Source of the DNA: CPC320 sp002336405
Lineage (GTDB): Bacteria; Pseudomonadota; Alphaproteobacteria; Rhodobacterales; Rhodobacteraceae
Reading direction: 5' to 3'
Assembly (NCBI GenBank): GCA_949372595.1
Contig: CASIAN010000005.1
Location: forward strand, 62,001 to 126,000
Length of the DNA: 64,000 nt
The notes under the pieces are model-generated. The model had not been told where the DNA came from and did no database searches. It worked only from the letters and a program-made list of their open reading frames with translations. The position numbers and the translations under genes are program-made. Below are positions 1-8,182 of the stretch, piece after piece. How positions within the stretch are numbered: the stretch's first letter is position 1; each line of letters starts with the position of its first letter.

Positions 1-198
1 GGGTCGGTCTATACGACGTTGGAATACAAGGTGAACCTTATTCGGGCTGTGCCTTTGGGGACTTTGGTGGATTGTATTGGCGAGACCGATCATGTCGGCC
101 GCTCCACCGGGGTGGCAACCGGGCGGCTTGTCGGGGTCGAGACTGGCACACTCTATGCCACAGGATCGACCACCTGTTTGGTGATGCCTATGACCTGA
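1..198 (+). CDS. PaaI-like hotdog thioesterase, C-terminal part
   Basis: The window opens inside this gene; 65 codons remain, ending in TGA at 196-198. The visible tail reads TTLEYKVNLIRAVPLGT, then a VGRSTGVATGRLVG stretch and GTLYATGSTTCLVM. That is the usual end of a PaaI/YbgC-type hotdog thioesterase: the central hot-dog helix is followed by strands ending in the (Y/L)A(T/S)G(S/T)(T/S)T(C/A) motif. Such enzymes hydrolyse acyl-CoA thioesters in the cytoplasm. The substrate cannot be read from the tail. It converges on the otn operon, and the 49 bp between them hold only a weak GC-rich inverted repeat. Confidence 0.7.
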   Translation, partial: GSVYTTLEYKVNLIRAVPLGTLVDCIGETDHVGRSTGVATGRLVGVETGTLYATGSTTCLVMPMT

Positions 199-247
199 GC
201 GGCCGGTAAGGGCGATCCGCTTATTATGAGACTTTAAAGGTCGCGTG

Positions 248-1015
248 TTATGTTGGTGATGGCAGCCAACTCAGACCGTCTTCGGTCTTGCCTCGGGGGT
301 GGTATTCGCACCCCAGCCAACCGTCATAGCCTAAGTGGTCAAGATGCGCGAACACCGCTTGATAATTCAGCTCGCCCCGGTCGGGTTCTTGGCGCTCTGG
401 TACGCTGGCAATCTGGATATGGCCGATCTGGGCAAAATGTTTGGATAGGGATTTAATCACGTCGCCACGGGTGATCTGGTGATGATAGACATCGAACTGC
501 AGCCGCACTGCGGGGTGATCGATCCGCGCCATCAGCGCCAGCGCTTGATCGGTTGTCGATAGAAAATACCCTGGCATATCGCGGGGATTGATCGGTTCGA
601 TCAGTAACTCCAAACCTGCGCCGGCAAACTGGTCTGCCGCAAAGTGAATGTTGTCGATATAGGTTGCCTCAGCGCGGGCGTCCGGGGTCGCAAGGCCCGC
701 CATAACGTGAAGGCGTTTTGCGCCGGTGGCTTTGGCGTAGGGCAGCGCTTGGGCAATGCTGGCGCGAAACGCCTCTTTACGGTCAGACAGCGCGGCTGTG
801 CCCCGATCGCCACCCTCCCAATCTCCGGGGGGCAGGTTGAAAACCGAAATCTGTAGATCGTTTTTCTGAACTGCAAAGCCAATTTCATCGGCGCTATGGG
901 CATAGGGAAACAGAAATTCCACCGCGTCAAACCCAGATTTCTTTGCCGCTTCGAACCGCGCAAGAAAAGGGTATTCGGTAAACATCATTGATAGATTGGC
1001 AGAAAATTTAGGCAT
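248..1015 (-). CDS. otnI: 2-oxo-tetronate isomerase (hydroxypyruvate isomerase family)
   Basis: This is a 255-residue TIM-barrel protein of the hydroxypyruvate isomerase/OtnI family, full length for the family. The metal and acid residues expected on the barrel rim are visible: Glu140 in LLIEPIN, Asp175 and His178 in QFDVYHHQ, His199, and Glu237 in GCEYHP. OtnI converts 2-oxo-tetronate to 3-oxo-tetronate in the breakdown of L-threonate or D-erythronate. The name is preferred over plain hyi because the next two genes upstream are an OtnC-type decarboxylase and an OtnK-type kinase. It is the last gene of the operon and starts 6 bp after the otnC stop codon. The isomerase activity is inferred from family and context. 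Confidence 0.85.
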   Translation of the reverse strand: MPKFSANLSMMFTEYPFLARFEAAKKSGFDAVEFLFPYAHSADEIGFAVQKNDLQISVFNLPPGDWEGGDRGTAALSDRKEAFRASIAQALPYAKATGAKRLHVMAGLATPDARAEATYIDNIHFAADQFAGAGLELLIEPINPRDMPGYFLSTTDQALALMARIDHPAVRLQFDVYHHQITRGDVIKSLSKHFAQIGHIQIASVPERQEPDRGELNYQAVFAHLDHLGYDGWLGCEYHPRGKTEDGLSWLPSPT

Positions 1016-1021
1016 AGGTGC

Positions 1022-1660
1022 TCACCATGGGGGAAAGGTTGCGTCCAGATCATCAATCTGGGCTTGGGTCAGGGTCGTGGGGTTCTTTTGGTCCAACATC
1101 AACGCCAACTTGGCGGTTTGCTCCAGCTCTTCTGTGGCATGCATCGCAGCCGTAAGGGTTTTGCCAGCCACCACCGGCCCGTGATGGGCCAAAATCATCG
1201 ACCAGTGTTTGCAGGCCTTGTGTTCCACGGCAGCGGCCAGAGCGGCATCACCGGGCTTGAAATAGGGCACCATCGCCACACAACCGCATTGCATATGCGC
1301 ATATGCGGTCAGCTTTGGCAGCGCGTCATCGGGGTTGGTCACTGGCAAACAGGACAGCGCCACACTGTGGGTCGCATGCAAGTGGATCACCGCCCCTGCC
1401 TGTTGCCGGGCGCGGTAGACTGATTGATGCAGAAACGTTTCTTTTGTTGGTTTGTCCCCGGACAACAGCTGGCCCTCAAAATCCAGTTTTGACAGGCGGG
1501 CGGGATCAAGCGTGCCAAACGATGACCCCGTTGGTGTCACCAATAGCCCATCGTCCAGCGGCACCGAGATATTGCCGGTCGAGCCGTGGGTATAGCCGCG
1601 CTCAAACAGCGAGGCGGCGACGGTGACGATGGCTTCGCGCAGTTGGGATTCGGCGCTCAT
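1022..1660 (-). CDS. otnC: 3-oxo-tetronate 4-phosphate decarboxylase (class II aldolase fold)
   Basis: A 212-residue class II aldolase/adducin-domain protein. The zinc site is visible as His93 and His95 in VIHLHATHS and a third histidine in ILAHHGPV near 159-160. Glu74 in TKETFLH fits the catalytic acid, and GSTGNIS at 26-32 is the phosphate-binding turn. OtnC decarboxylates 3-oxo-tetronate 4-phosphate to dihydroxyacetone phosphate, which feeds the pathway into lower glycolysis. The start codon overlaps the otnK stop (ATGA), a sign of translational coupling. Class II aldolases also include fuculose- and ribulose-phosphate enzymes, but adjacency to an OtnK kinase makes OtnC the best reading. 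Confidence 0.85.
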   Translation of the reverse strand: MSAESQLREAIVTVAASLFERGYTHGSTGNISVPLDDGLLVTPTGSSFGTLDPARLSKLDFEGQLLSGDKPTKETFLHQSVYRARQQAGAVIHLHATHSVALSCLPVTNPDDALPKLTAYAHMQCGCVAMVPYFKPGDAALAAAVEHKACKHWSMILAHHGPVVAGKTLTAAMHATEELEQTAKLALMLDQKNPTTLTQAQIDDLDATFPPW

Positions 1661-2946
1661 GCTGGGATCTCCATTTCAAGGGCCTTGCTGAAAAAATTTG
1701 TCGCGCCAAAATTGCCCGACTTTAAAGCCATTGGCAAAATGGTGTTGCCATCGGTGTCAAGGGCCAGTGTCCAGGGCACGCCGGGGTCTATTTCCGGGCC
1801 GATCTGCAGCGCCGCCACGCCAAGCGCCGAGACCACCGCGCCAGATGTTTCGCCACCGGCGACAACCAGCCGGTTGGTTTGCGGCAGCGGCACTGCCTGC
1901 CGCGCAATTTCGGCAAAAGCCGCCTCGACCAGCGCACCGGCCTGTTCTCTGCCCAATTCCTCTTGCACGGCCTGCACGCTTTGCGGCGCAGCAGAGGCAT
2001 AGACCAGCACAGGCGCGATTTTGAGACTGTCACTAATCTTGGTCACGAGGGTATTCACATGATCGTCTGAGCGGCTACAGGCCAGCGGGTCAAGGTGGAT
2101 GCACTGTCCACCTTGACCGCGAAAGGTCTCGATCTGCACCAGTGTTGCCCTTGAGCAGCTGCCGGCAAGGATCAGGGCGTGGCCGTCACCAGCCCCCCGT
2201 TGCGATACCGGCGTCTGTGCTGGTCGGCCGGCCATATGACACTGTGCCAACGGCGTTGCCAGCCCCGAACCACCGGCCACCAGAGGCGCGTGTTGCAACA
2301 CATCCGCCCAGATCGCCAGATCGCTGTCGCGGGTTGTATCGCCGATAACATGTCCGCCGCCGGTCTCGCCAAGATCCGTCAACGCAACTTGCACGGCCTC
2401 GACGCCCTTTTGCAACAGGTCGGTGCCGATCAGCGCCACGCGCCGTGTGGTTTGTTGCCCCAGCCAGCGCACCAAGTTGGCGTCTGTCATTGGGGTCAGC
2501 GGATGGTTTTCCATACCAGATTGGTTCAACAGATCTGCACCCACAAACAGATGCCCTTGATAAACGCTACGACCATTGACCGGCAGCGCTGGAATATGGG
2601 TGACTGTGTTCGTACCGATGGCGACGCATAGCGCATCGCTCACCGGGCCGATGTTGCCTTTGGGGGTGGAATCGAACGTAGAGCAGTATTTGAAATAGAT
2701 CTGTTTCGCCCCGAGCGCTTGCAGACGTGCCAACGCCTCAAGTGATTGCGCAACCGCCGCATCGAGGGCAATGGAACGGGATTTTAGAGCGATGACCACA
2801 GCATCGGCGTGCAGTGATTTTGCAAGATTTTGCGATGGGATGCCGATGGTTTGGATGGTGCGCATCCCGCCGCGTACCAGCATTGATGCGATGTCTGTCG
2901 CGCCGGTATAATCATCTGCAATCACGCCTAAAAACGGCTTTTCCAT
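1657..2946 (-). CDS. otnK: 3-oxo-tetronate kinase
   Basis: A 429-residue four-carbon acid sugar kinase (SbtN-N and SbtN-C domains, formerly DUF1537). The N-terminus has the family motif GVIADDYTGATD. The C-terminal nucleotide-binding domain has AGGSGLATPLA and VVAGGETSGAVV, whose glycine loops contact ATP. OtnK phosphorylates 3-oxo-tetronate at C4. The frame is open 15 codons further upstream, but the ATG at 2946 is chosen because AAAGGAATT lies at the right distance before it and because EKPFLGVIADDYTGA is how the family begins. It overlaps otnC by 4 bp. No LtnD/DthD-type dehydrogenase, which normally makes the 2-oxo substrate, is visible beside it. Confidence 0.88.
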   Translation of the reverse strand: MEKPFLGVIADDYTGATDIASMLVRGGMRTIQTIGIPSQNLAKSLHADAVVIALKSRSIALDAAVAQSLEALARLQALGAKQIYFKYCSTFDSTPKGNIGPVSDALCVAIGTNTVTHIPALPVNGRSVYQGHLFVGADLLNQSGMENHPLTPMTDANLVRWLGQQTTRRVALIGTDLLQKGVEAVQVALTDLGETGGGHVIGDTTRDSDLAIWADVLQHAPLVAGGSGLATPLAQCHMAGRPAQTPVSQRGAGDGHALILAGSCSRATLVQIETFRGQGGQCIHLDPLACSRSDDHVNTLVTKISDSLKIAPVLVYASAAPQSVQAVQEELGREQAGALVEAAFAEIARQAVPLPQTNRLVVAGGETSGAVVSALGVAALQIGPEIDPGVPWTLALDTDGNTILPMALKSGNFGATNFFSKALEMEIPA

Positions 2947-3062
2947 CCGATAGAATTCCTTTTTAACGCTCTGCGCGGTGCAGCAATACACGACTTAGAC
3001 TTCGATGCAAACGGATGTCTGGCTGTCTTTGTGCTGTGGGTGATTGCTCTGGATTTTGGCGA

Positions 3063-4031
3063 TTAAAAATGGGCCAGCGTCGCACCGGCCTCATCATCGG
3101 TGCCACGCACACGGTAAAGACTGGCCTCGCCAGTCATCGTAGGCTTCAAGGCGCGCGACATACCGGGGGGTAGCAGGCAGGTGTCGCCGGGGTTCAGCAC
3201 CCGGCTGCCGCCGTCCCAATCGATTTGCCAGTGACCGCGCATTGGCATCAAAACCTCGTGTTTATCACAGGAATAGGCACCTTCGGGCAGCGAGCCTCTC
3301 GACAGAAAATCCACGCTAAATCCGGGCCGGTCGCGCAGCGCAGCATCGGGGCCAATTACCTTGGCGGGCTGGCGGTCGGACAATGCCATCAGATCCCAGT
3401 AGCGGGCGACATAATGCGGCACGACTTGAGCGGAGGTGGGTTCTGGAATGGACTGTAATTCAGTGTTGGTAAGTGTTGGCATCGCGGTGATGCCGGCAGG
3501 TAAACTCTGGCCTTTTTTGGTGTCATATAACGTACCGTTTTCTCCCAGCACCAGCCCGTGATCCTGTGCGTCCTGGATGACTTGCGGTGCCCAGACCACG
3601 CCGCCGCCGGCATCGTCGCCGCCGAGAAAGGCCATGATCATGCCATAATCTGTCCCAATATTTTCAAAGCCGCGGAAGATACCGGTTGGAATGTTGATTA
3701 TATCGCCCTCTTCCAACGTCACCTCGCCTGCGTCACCCCAGCGCCCCCAGAAAAATCTCCATTTGCCTTTGAGCACAAAAAACACTTCGGCTGTGCTGTG
3801 CATATGAAGTGAATTTCTGCAATAGGGTGGTTGGCCTGCCGCACCGATGTTAAACCCCGGTGTGTCGCGGATATGGACATGTTGGTCGGGACTTTCTGAG
3901 ACGCCACCACCGACAATGGTGAAATTTTCCTTTTGGTCTGATCCGGGGGTATGGGCGTCAATAAAGGCGCTTTTACAAGGGATAAGTTCGCCATACCTAA
4001 CTATGTTATGGTCCATTTCACTGGGATTCAT
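3063..4031 (-). CDS. Bicupin protein, first gene of the otn operon
   Basis: A 322-residue protein with two cupin barrels. Cupin 1 carries a metal-site pattern His76-x-His78-xxx-Glu82 (LHMHSTAEVFFVLKG) and the closing EEGDIINIPTGIFRGFEN. Cupin 2 near 245-300 has KHEVLMPMRGHWQIDW and NPGDTCLLPPG and looks metal-poor. The layout resembles gentisate 1,2-dioxygenase-like and other bicupin proteins, but I do not recognise the reaction. The start at 4031 is set by GGAGGGG just upstream, not the earlier in-frame ATG at 4058. It lies 116 bp upstream of otnK on the same strand, so a role in acquiring or converting a sugar acid is a reasonable inference only. Confidence 0.6.
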   Translation of the reverse strand: MNPSEMDHNIVRYGELIPCKSAFIDAHTPGSDQKENFTIVGGGVSESPDQHVHIRDTPGFNIGAAGQPPYCRNSLHMHSTAEVFFVLKGKWRFFWGRWGDAGEVTLEEGDIINIPTGIFRGFENIGTDYGMIMAFLGGDDAGGGVVWAPQVIQDAQDHGLVLGENGTLYDTKKGQSLPAGITAMPTLTNTELQSIPEPTSAQVVPHYVARYWDLMALSDRQPAKVIGPDAALRDRPGFSVDFLSRGSLPEGAYSCDKHEVLMPMRGHWQIDWDGGSRVLNPGDTCLLPPGMSRALKPTMTGEASLYRVRGTDDEAGATLAHF

Positions 4032-4147
4032 TATGCCCCTCCATTGGTTTTTGGTCACAGATACGCCGCCTGTTGCGCATGAAGCGCGGCCTCATATTGG
4101 TGTAACATTGCGCGTACTTATCAAAGGTTTGCTGATTTTGTATACGC

Positions 4148-4166
4148 ATGCAAAAAATTATTGCAT
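4148..4166. promoter_or_regulatory. Inverted repeat upstream of the bicupin-otn operon
   Basis: ATGCAA and TTGCAT are separated by 7 bp, a perfect two-arm repeat about 120 bp upstream of the bicupin start. A TTGTATACGCA stretch next to it has the GT-to-AC look of GntR operators. The rest of the 266-bp gap (4032-4297) between the bicupin and tlpA genes is AT-rich and holds no gene I can support. A sugar-acid responsive repressor site is a guess. Confidence 0.3.
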
Positions 4167-4297
4167 ATAAACTTTCTAGTGAAAACAGCTTTTATTCAAA
4201 ATGCAAAATTCTCGGGAGCTCGCAGGGTATCAATCAAGAAATATTAGTCGCGATGCCGGTTCTGCGCTTGGGGCTAGCTGTCGTGATTTGGTGTGAT

Positions 4298-4849
4298 TTA
4301 CTCAGTTTCAATCAAAGCGGTTATGATGGCTTTTGCACTGTTGCTTGACCAATCGGCATCCCCGCGCAGCCGAGCAATCTCTTCGCCTTCGCGGTTCAGG
4401 ATGACCGTGATTGGCAACCCCAAGATTCCCATTTTTCGCGCTAATTGTTGTTTTATATCGCGGTGGCGTGGTAGATTGTCGATGCCGGCTTTGTCAAAAA
4501 ATCGTTTCAGTGCACCGGGGGCGTTGCGTCCGGTGGCAAGGGTGAGCACTTCGAAATCATCCCCGCCGAGATCGGTTTGTAATTCGGATAGCATTGGCAT
4601 TTCAACGCGGCAGGGTGCGCACCAAGTTGCCCAGAAATTTAGCAAAACTATTTTGCCCCGAAAGTCGGACAGTTGTTTTTGGTCACCATCTGAGGTGGCA
4701 AAATAAACTTCAGGCACAGCTTTGGCGGCGGTATGAAAGGTCAGTTTTTTCATCGAACCACTGCGCAGAGCTTCGATTGTTGTGATATCGGCCGCTGCAG
4801 CGTTTGCACCGATCAACAAGGCTGTATAAAGACAGATGAGCAGACGCAT
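4298..4849 (-). CDS. TlpA-like periplasmic thiol-disulfide oxidoreductase
   Basis: A 183-residue protein of the TlpA/ResA thioredoxin group. Residues 1-20 form a signal peptide ending in an Ala-rich stretch. The active site is FWATWCAPC with cysteines at 77 and 80, and the cis-proline loop is seen in LGLPITVIL. Family members act in the periplasm as reductants, for example in cytochrome c or copper-site assembly; the partner here is unknown. The start at 4849 is fixed by GGAGGAAAT directly upstream and by the signal peptide; the frame stays open further upstream but that part is not protein-like. It is divergent from argH with only 19 bp between start codons. Confidence 0.82.
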   Translation of the reverse strand: MRLLICLYTALLIGANAAAADITTIEALRSGSMKKLTFHTAAKAVPEVYFATSDGDQKQLSDFRGKIVLLNFWATWCAPCRVEMPMLSELQTDLGGDDFEVLTLATGRNAPGALKRFFDKAGIDNLPRHRDIKQQLARKMGILGLPITVILNREGEEIARLRGDADWSSNSAKAIITALIETE

Positions 4850-4868
4850 ATTTCCTCCGGGTGGCATA

Positions 4869-6260
4869 ATGACAGACACGACCTCGAACCAGATGTGGGG
4901 CGGCCGCTTTTCGGCCGGTCCAGACGCGATCATGGAAGCAATTAATGCCTCAATCGGTTTTGACAAGCGTCTGGCGGCGCAAGATATAGCCGGATCACGA
5001 GCCCATGCCGCAATGTTAGCGGCTCAAGATATCGTCACTGATAGCGACGCGCGTGCTATTCTGGAAGGCCTTGAGCAGGTTTTGGCCGAAATAAACGACG
5101 GTTCGTTCACCTTTTCGACGCGTCTGGAAGATATTCACATGAATATTGAGGCCCGGCTGAAAGATATGATCGGCGAACCCGCAGGCAGGTTGCACACGGC
5201 CCGATCGCGCAACGATCAGGTGGCGACAGATTTTAAACTATGGGTGCGCGATCAGTTTGATGCTTTTGAAAGCGGCCTGATTGCTTTGATCAAAGCGTTG
5301 TTGGCACAGGCCTTGGCCGGATTTGATTGGGTGATGCCGGGCTTTACCCATCTGCAAACCGCGCAACCCGTGACATGGGGTCATCACCTGATGGCCTATG
5401 TTGAAATGCTCGGGCGCGATTTAAGCCGGGTGCGTGATGCGCGCAAACGGATGAACGAATGCCCGCTGGGTGCAGCAGCGTTGGCCGGCACATCTTTTCC
5501 AATTGATCGCCATATGACAGCCGCAGCTCTGGGGTTTGACCAACCGGCAGCCAATTCTCTTGACGCAGTCAGCGATCGAGATTTTGCACTTGATTTTTTA
5601 TCCTGCGCCTCAATCTGCGCTATGCACTTAAGCCGATTTGCCGAAGAACTGGTGATCTGGTCTTCGGCGCAGTTCCGATTTGTGCGGATGTCAGATCAGT
5701 GGTCGACCGGCTCGTCGATCATGCCGCAAAAGCGCAACCCCGACGCGGCTGAATTGGTGCGCGCCAAGATTGGCCGGATTTTTGGTGCAAATGTGGCCCT
5801 TATGACGATCATGAAAGGCCTGCCGCTGGCCTATTCCAAAGACATGCAGGAAGACAAAGAACAGGTTTTTGACGCTGCAGACAACCTGATGCTGGCACTG
5901 GCGGCGATGGTTGGCATGGTCGGCGACATGACTGCGGATCGCACGGCATTGCACGGGGCGGCAAATTCGGGGTTTGCCACTGCCACCGATCTGGCCGACT
6001 GGTTGGTACGGGCGTTGGGGCTGCCGTTTCGTGAGGCCCATCACGTCACGGGCGCGCTGGTGGCAATGGCCGAGGGGCAGGGCTGTGATTTGCAGGATTT
6101 GACCCTCGAGCAGATGCAAACGGCACATGGCGAGATCACGGCCGCGGTGTTTGACGTGCTTGGCGTGGAACAATCGGTGGCGTCGCGGACATCTTATGGC
6201 GGCACTGCGCCGGCACAGGTGCTGGTGCAAATCAGGCGCTGGGAGGCGATTTTGAAATGA
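4869..6260 (+). CDS. argH: Argininosuccinate lyase
   Basis: A 463-residue fumarase/aspartase-superfamily enzyme that splits argininosuccinate into arginine and fumarate, the last step of arginine synthesis. It begins with NQMWGGRFSAGPD, typical of the family. The fumarate lyase signature GSSIMPQKRNPD at about 281-292 contains the mobile catalytic serine loop, and TARSRNDQVATD is the conserved substrate loop. The start used is the ATG at 4869; its ribosome site (GGGTGG) is weak and lies inside the purine-rich leader shared with divergent tlpA. A tiny lipoprotein gene overlaps its stop codon. Confidence 0.95.
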   Translation: MTDTTSNQMWGGRFSAGPDAIMEAINASIGFDKRLAAQDIAGSRAHAAMLAAQDIVTDSDARAILEGLEQVLAEINDGSFTFSTRLEDIHMNIEARLKDMIGEPAGRLHTARSRNDQVATDFKLWVRDQFDAFESGLIALIKALLAQALAGFDWVMPGFTHLQTAQPVTWGHHLMAYVEMLGRDLSRVRDARKRMNECPLGAAALAGTSFPIDRHMTAAALGFDQPAANSLDAVSDRDFALDFLSCASICAMHLSRFAEELVIWSSAQFRFVRMSDQWSTGSSIMPQKRNPDAAELVRAKIGRIFGANVALMTIMKGLPLAYSKDMQEDKEQVFDAADNLMLALAAMVGMVGDMTADRTALHGAANSGFATATDLADWLVRALGLPFREAHHVTGALVAMAEGQGCDLQDLTLEQMQTAHGEITAAVFDVLGVEQSVASRTSYGGTAPAQVLVQIRRWEAILK

Positions 6261-6355
6261 GATGGATTTTGGCCGTGTGTTTCACGCTGGGTCTGGCGGG
6301 CTGCGGTGCCGATGGAGAGCCGAGCACCCCAATAGCTGCGGCGCAACAACGATGA
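6257..6355 (+). CDS. LptM-like small lipoprotein
   Basis: This 32-codon gene starts at the ATGA that overlaps the argH stop. The product begins MRWILAVCFTLGLAGC, a signal peptide with a clear lipobox (LAGC, cysteine 16), followed by a short tail GADGEPSTP. The C-G-x-x-G-x-x-x-P pattern just after the lipid-modified cysteine resembles the LptM/YifL family (C-G-x-K-G-P-L). In many proteobacteria that gene sits beside lysA, and here lysA follows within about 500 bp. LptM assists oxidative maturation of the LptD-LptE translocon; that role here is inference. The tail is shorter than in E. coli. Confidence 0.65.
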   Translation: MRWILAVCFTLGLAGCGADGEPSTPIAAAQQR

Positions 6356-6416
6356 GACCGGTGGCGCTTTTGCACAAGCTGCCTGCCTGTGACCTTTGCA
6401 ATTTGGGGTTTGAGAT

Positions 6417-6797
6417 ATGACAGGGTTGCAACGGGTCTATCTTGCGTTGGCGCTTTGGGGTGCGGTCCATCCAATGTATTATTTTGTTCAGTGGTTTGCT
6501 GAAAACGGCTTGCAAATGGGCCCGATGTTAGACGCTTGGCATGTCAATGCCGCCAGCAGCGGGCTGGTTTGGGATCTGACGATTTCAGCGTTTGCTCTGA
6601 CCGTTTGGGTTGTCGCCGAGGTGATACAGCATCGGCGCTGGCGCGACCTTGTGGCCATTCCCGCCACATTTTGTATCGGTGTCAGCTGTGGATTGCCGCT
6701 GTATCTGTTTTTGCGCAGTCAGCGGCGCGCCTCAGGCACCTTCGACGCCGTGCCATCCGGTCCATTCGAGCGCTCCAAGTCAGCCGCGCCAGATTGA
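6417..6797 (+). CDS. DUF2834 membrane protein
   Basis: A 126-residue protein with three predicted transmembrane segments at about 7-24, 50-69 and 78-99, then a polar Ser/Pro-rich tail. The pattern (LALWGAVHPMYYFVQWF, WDLTISAFALTVWVVAE, LPLYLFLRSQ) fits DUF2834, small inner-membrane proteins of unknown function. It lies between the LptM-like gene and lysA on the same strand, so it may be carried in the argH-lysA transcript. The region 6798-6869 holds nothing else I can support. Confidence 0.65.
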   Translation: MTGLQRVYLALALWGAVHPMYYFVQWFAENGLQMGPMLDAWHVNAASSGLVWDLTISAFALTVWVVAEVIQHRRWRDLVAIPATFCIGVSCGLPLYLFLRSQRRASGTFDAVPSGPFERSKSAAPD

Positions 6798-6869
6798 CTG
6801 TGTCGGATCAGATGGATTGCGCCGGCTCAGAGGTCTGATATGACAGCGATCTAAGCAAGGGACGAAGTG

Positions 6870-8135
6870 ATGGATCATTTTTTATACCGCGACGGTCTTC
6901 TTTATGCCGAAGATGTTGCTTTGGCCGACATCGCGGCGGCGGTTGGTACGCCATTTTATTGTTATTCTACCGCAACCTTGTTGCGTCACTTCAGATTGTT
7001 TGACGAGGCCCTTTCAGGGATGGATCATCTGATTTGCTATGCGATGAAAGCGGCCTCTAATCAGGCGATTCTGAAAACCCTTGCCGCCGAAGGCGCTGGG
7101 ATGGATGTGGTTTCGGGTGGGGAATATGCCCGCGCCAGAGCCGCCGGCGTGCCAAGTGACCGTATTGTATTTTCTGGTGTGGGCAAGACCCGTGACGAAA
7201 TGCGCACTGTGTTGGCGGGTGGCATCCGCCAATTTAACGTCGAATCCGAGCCAGAGATGATCGCGCTGAGTGCAGAGGCGGTGGTATTGGGAACTGTGGC
7301 CCCTATCACGATCCGGGTGAACCCGGATGTGGATGCCAAGACCCACGCTAAAATTGCTACCGGCAAGTCGGAAAATAAATTCGGCATTCCCATCTCGCGC
7401 GCCCAAGAGGTCTATGCACTGGCAGCCAGCTTGCCCGGCCTTGAGGTGATCGGGATTGATGTGCATATTGGCAGTCAACTTACCGATCTTGCACCGTTTG
7501 AGCTGGCCTATCAAAAAGTGGCTGAGCTGACACATGAGCTGCGGGCGCAAGGCCACAATATCCGACGTCTCGATCTGGGTGGAGGTCTGGGCATCCCCTA
7601 CACACAGAACAATGTCCCCCCTCCGCTGCCAGCCGATTATGGCGCGATGGTGAAACGGGTCCTGGGCGATCTGGACTGTGAGATTGAAATTGAACCGGGT
7701 CGCCTAATCGTTGGCAATGCCGGTGTTCTGGTGTCGGAGGTAATTTACGTCAAATCTGGAGAGGACCGCGATTTTTTAATTGTAGATGCGGCGATGAACG
7801 ATCTCATCCGTCCGGCAATGTACGAAGCGCATCATGATATTGTCCCACTGGTCGAGCCGGCCCCCGGCATGGAGGGGGCTGCCTATGACATCGTGGGTCC
7901 AGTATGCGAATCGGGGGATACTTTTGCCAAACAACGCCAGATGGCGTCGCTGAAATCCGGCGATCTGGTGGCGTTCCGATCTTCGGGCGCTTACGGCGCG
8001 GTGATGGCCAGTGAGTATAATACCCGCCCGTTGATCCCCGAAGTGATGGTGAACGGTGATCAATTTTGTGTTATTCGGGCACGACCAACATTTGACGAAA
8101 TCATCAAACGCGATATCATTCCTAAATGGATGTAA
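6870..8135 (+). CDS. lysA: Diaminopimelate decarboxylase
   Basis: A 421-residue fold-type III PLP enzyme that decarboxylates meso-diaminopimelate to L-lysine. The PLP lysine is Lys60 in CYAMKAASNQ. HIGSQ lies near 200, and the dimer-interface active-site motif GPVCESGDTF is at about 345-354. GTG at 6867 and ATG at 6870 are adjacent possible starts; ATG is chosen. It is the third gene after argH, in an order common in Rhodobacteraceae. The stop codon is followed at once by a GC-rich hairpin. Confidence 0.95.
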   Translation: MDHFLYRDGLLYAEDVALADIAAAVGTPFYCYSTATLLRHFRLFDEALSGMDHLICYAMKAASNQAILKTLAAEGAGMDVVSGGEYARARAAGVPSDRIVFSGVGKTRDEMRTVLAGGIRQFNVESEPEMIALSAEAVVLGTVAPITIRVNPDVDAKTHAKIATGKSENKFGIPISRAQEVYALAASLPGLEVIGIDVHIGSQLTDLAPFELAYQKVAELTHELRAQGHNIRRLDLGGGLGIPYTQNNVPPPLPADYGAMVKRVLGDLDCEIEIEPGRLIVGNAGVLVSEVIYVKSGEDRDFLIVDAAMNDLIRPAMYEAHHDIVPLVEPAPGMEGAAYDIVGPVCESGDTFAKQRQMASLKSGDLVAFRSSGAYGAVMASEYNTRPLIPEVMVNGDQFCVIRARPTFDEIIKRDIIPKWM

Positions 8136-8137
8136 TG

Positions 8138-8153
8138 GCCGGATCAGTCCGGC
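8138..8153 (+). terminator. Hairpin after lysA
   Basis: GCCGGA and TCCGGC form a 6-bp stem with a TCAG loop, starting 3 bp after the lysA stop. No run of T follows, so it may be a weak or factor-assisted terminator, or a mRNA-end stabiliser, ahead of the TIGR02302 gene. Confidence 0.4.
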
Positions 8154-8182
8154 TGCAGAAATGTGAACCAAAAATGTGAGCT

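Noticed and set aside
4148..4348. A short plus-strand open frame in the gap upstream of the otn operon
   Set aside because: No ribosome site and low-complexity content; it overlaps the tlpA gene end.
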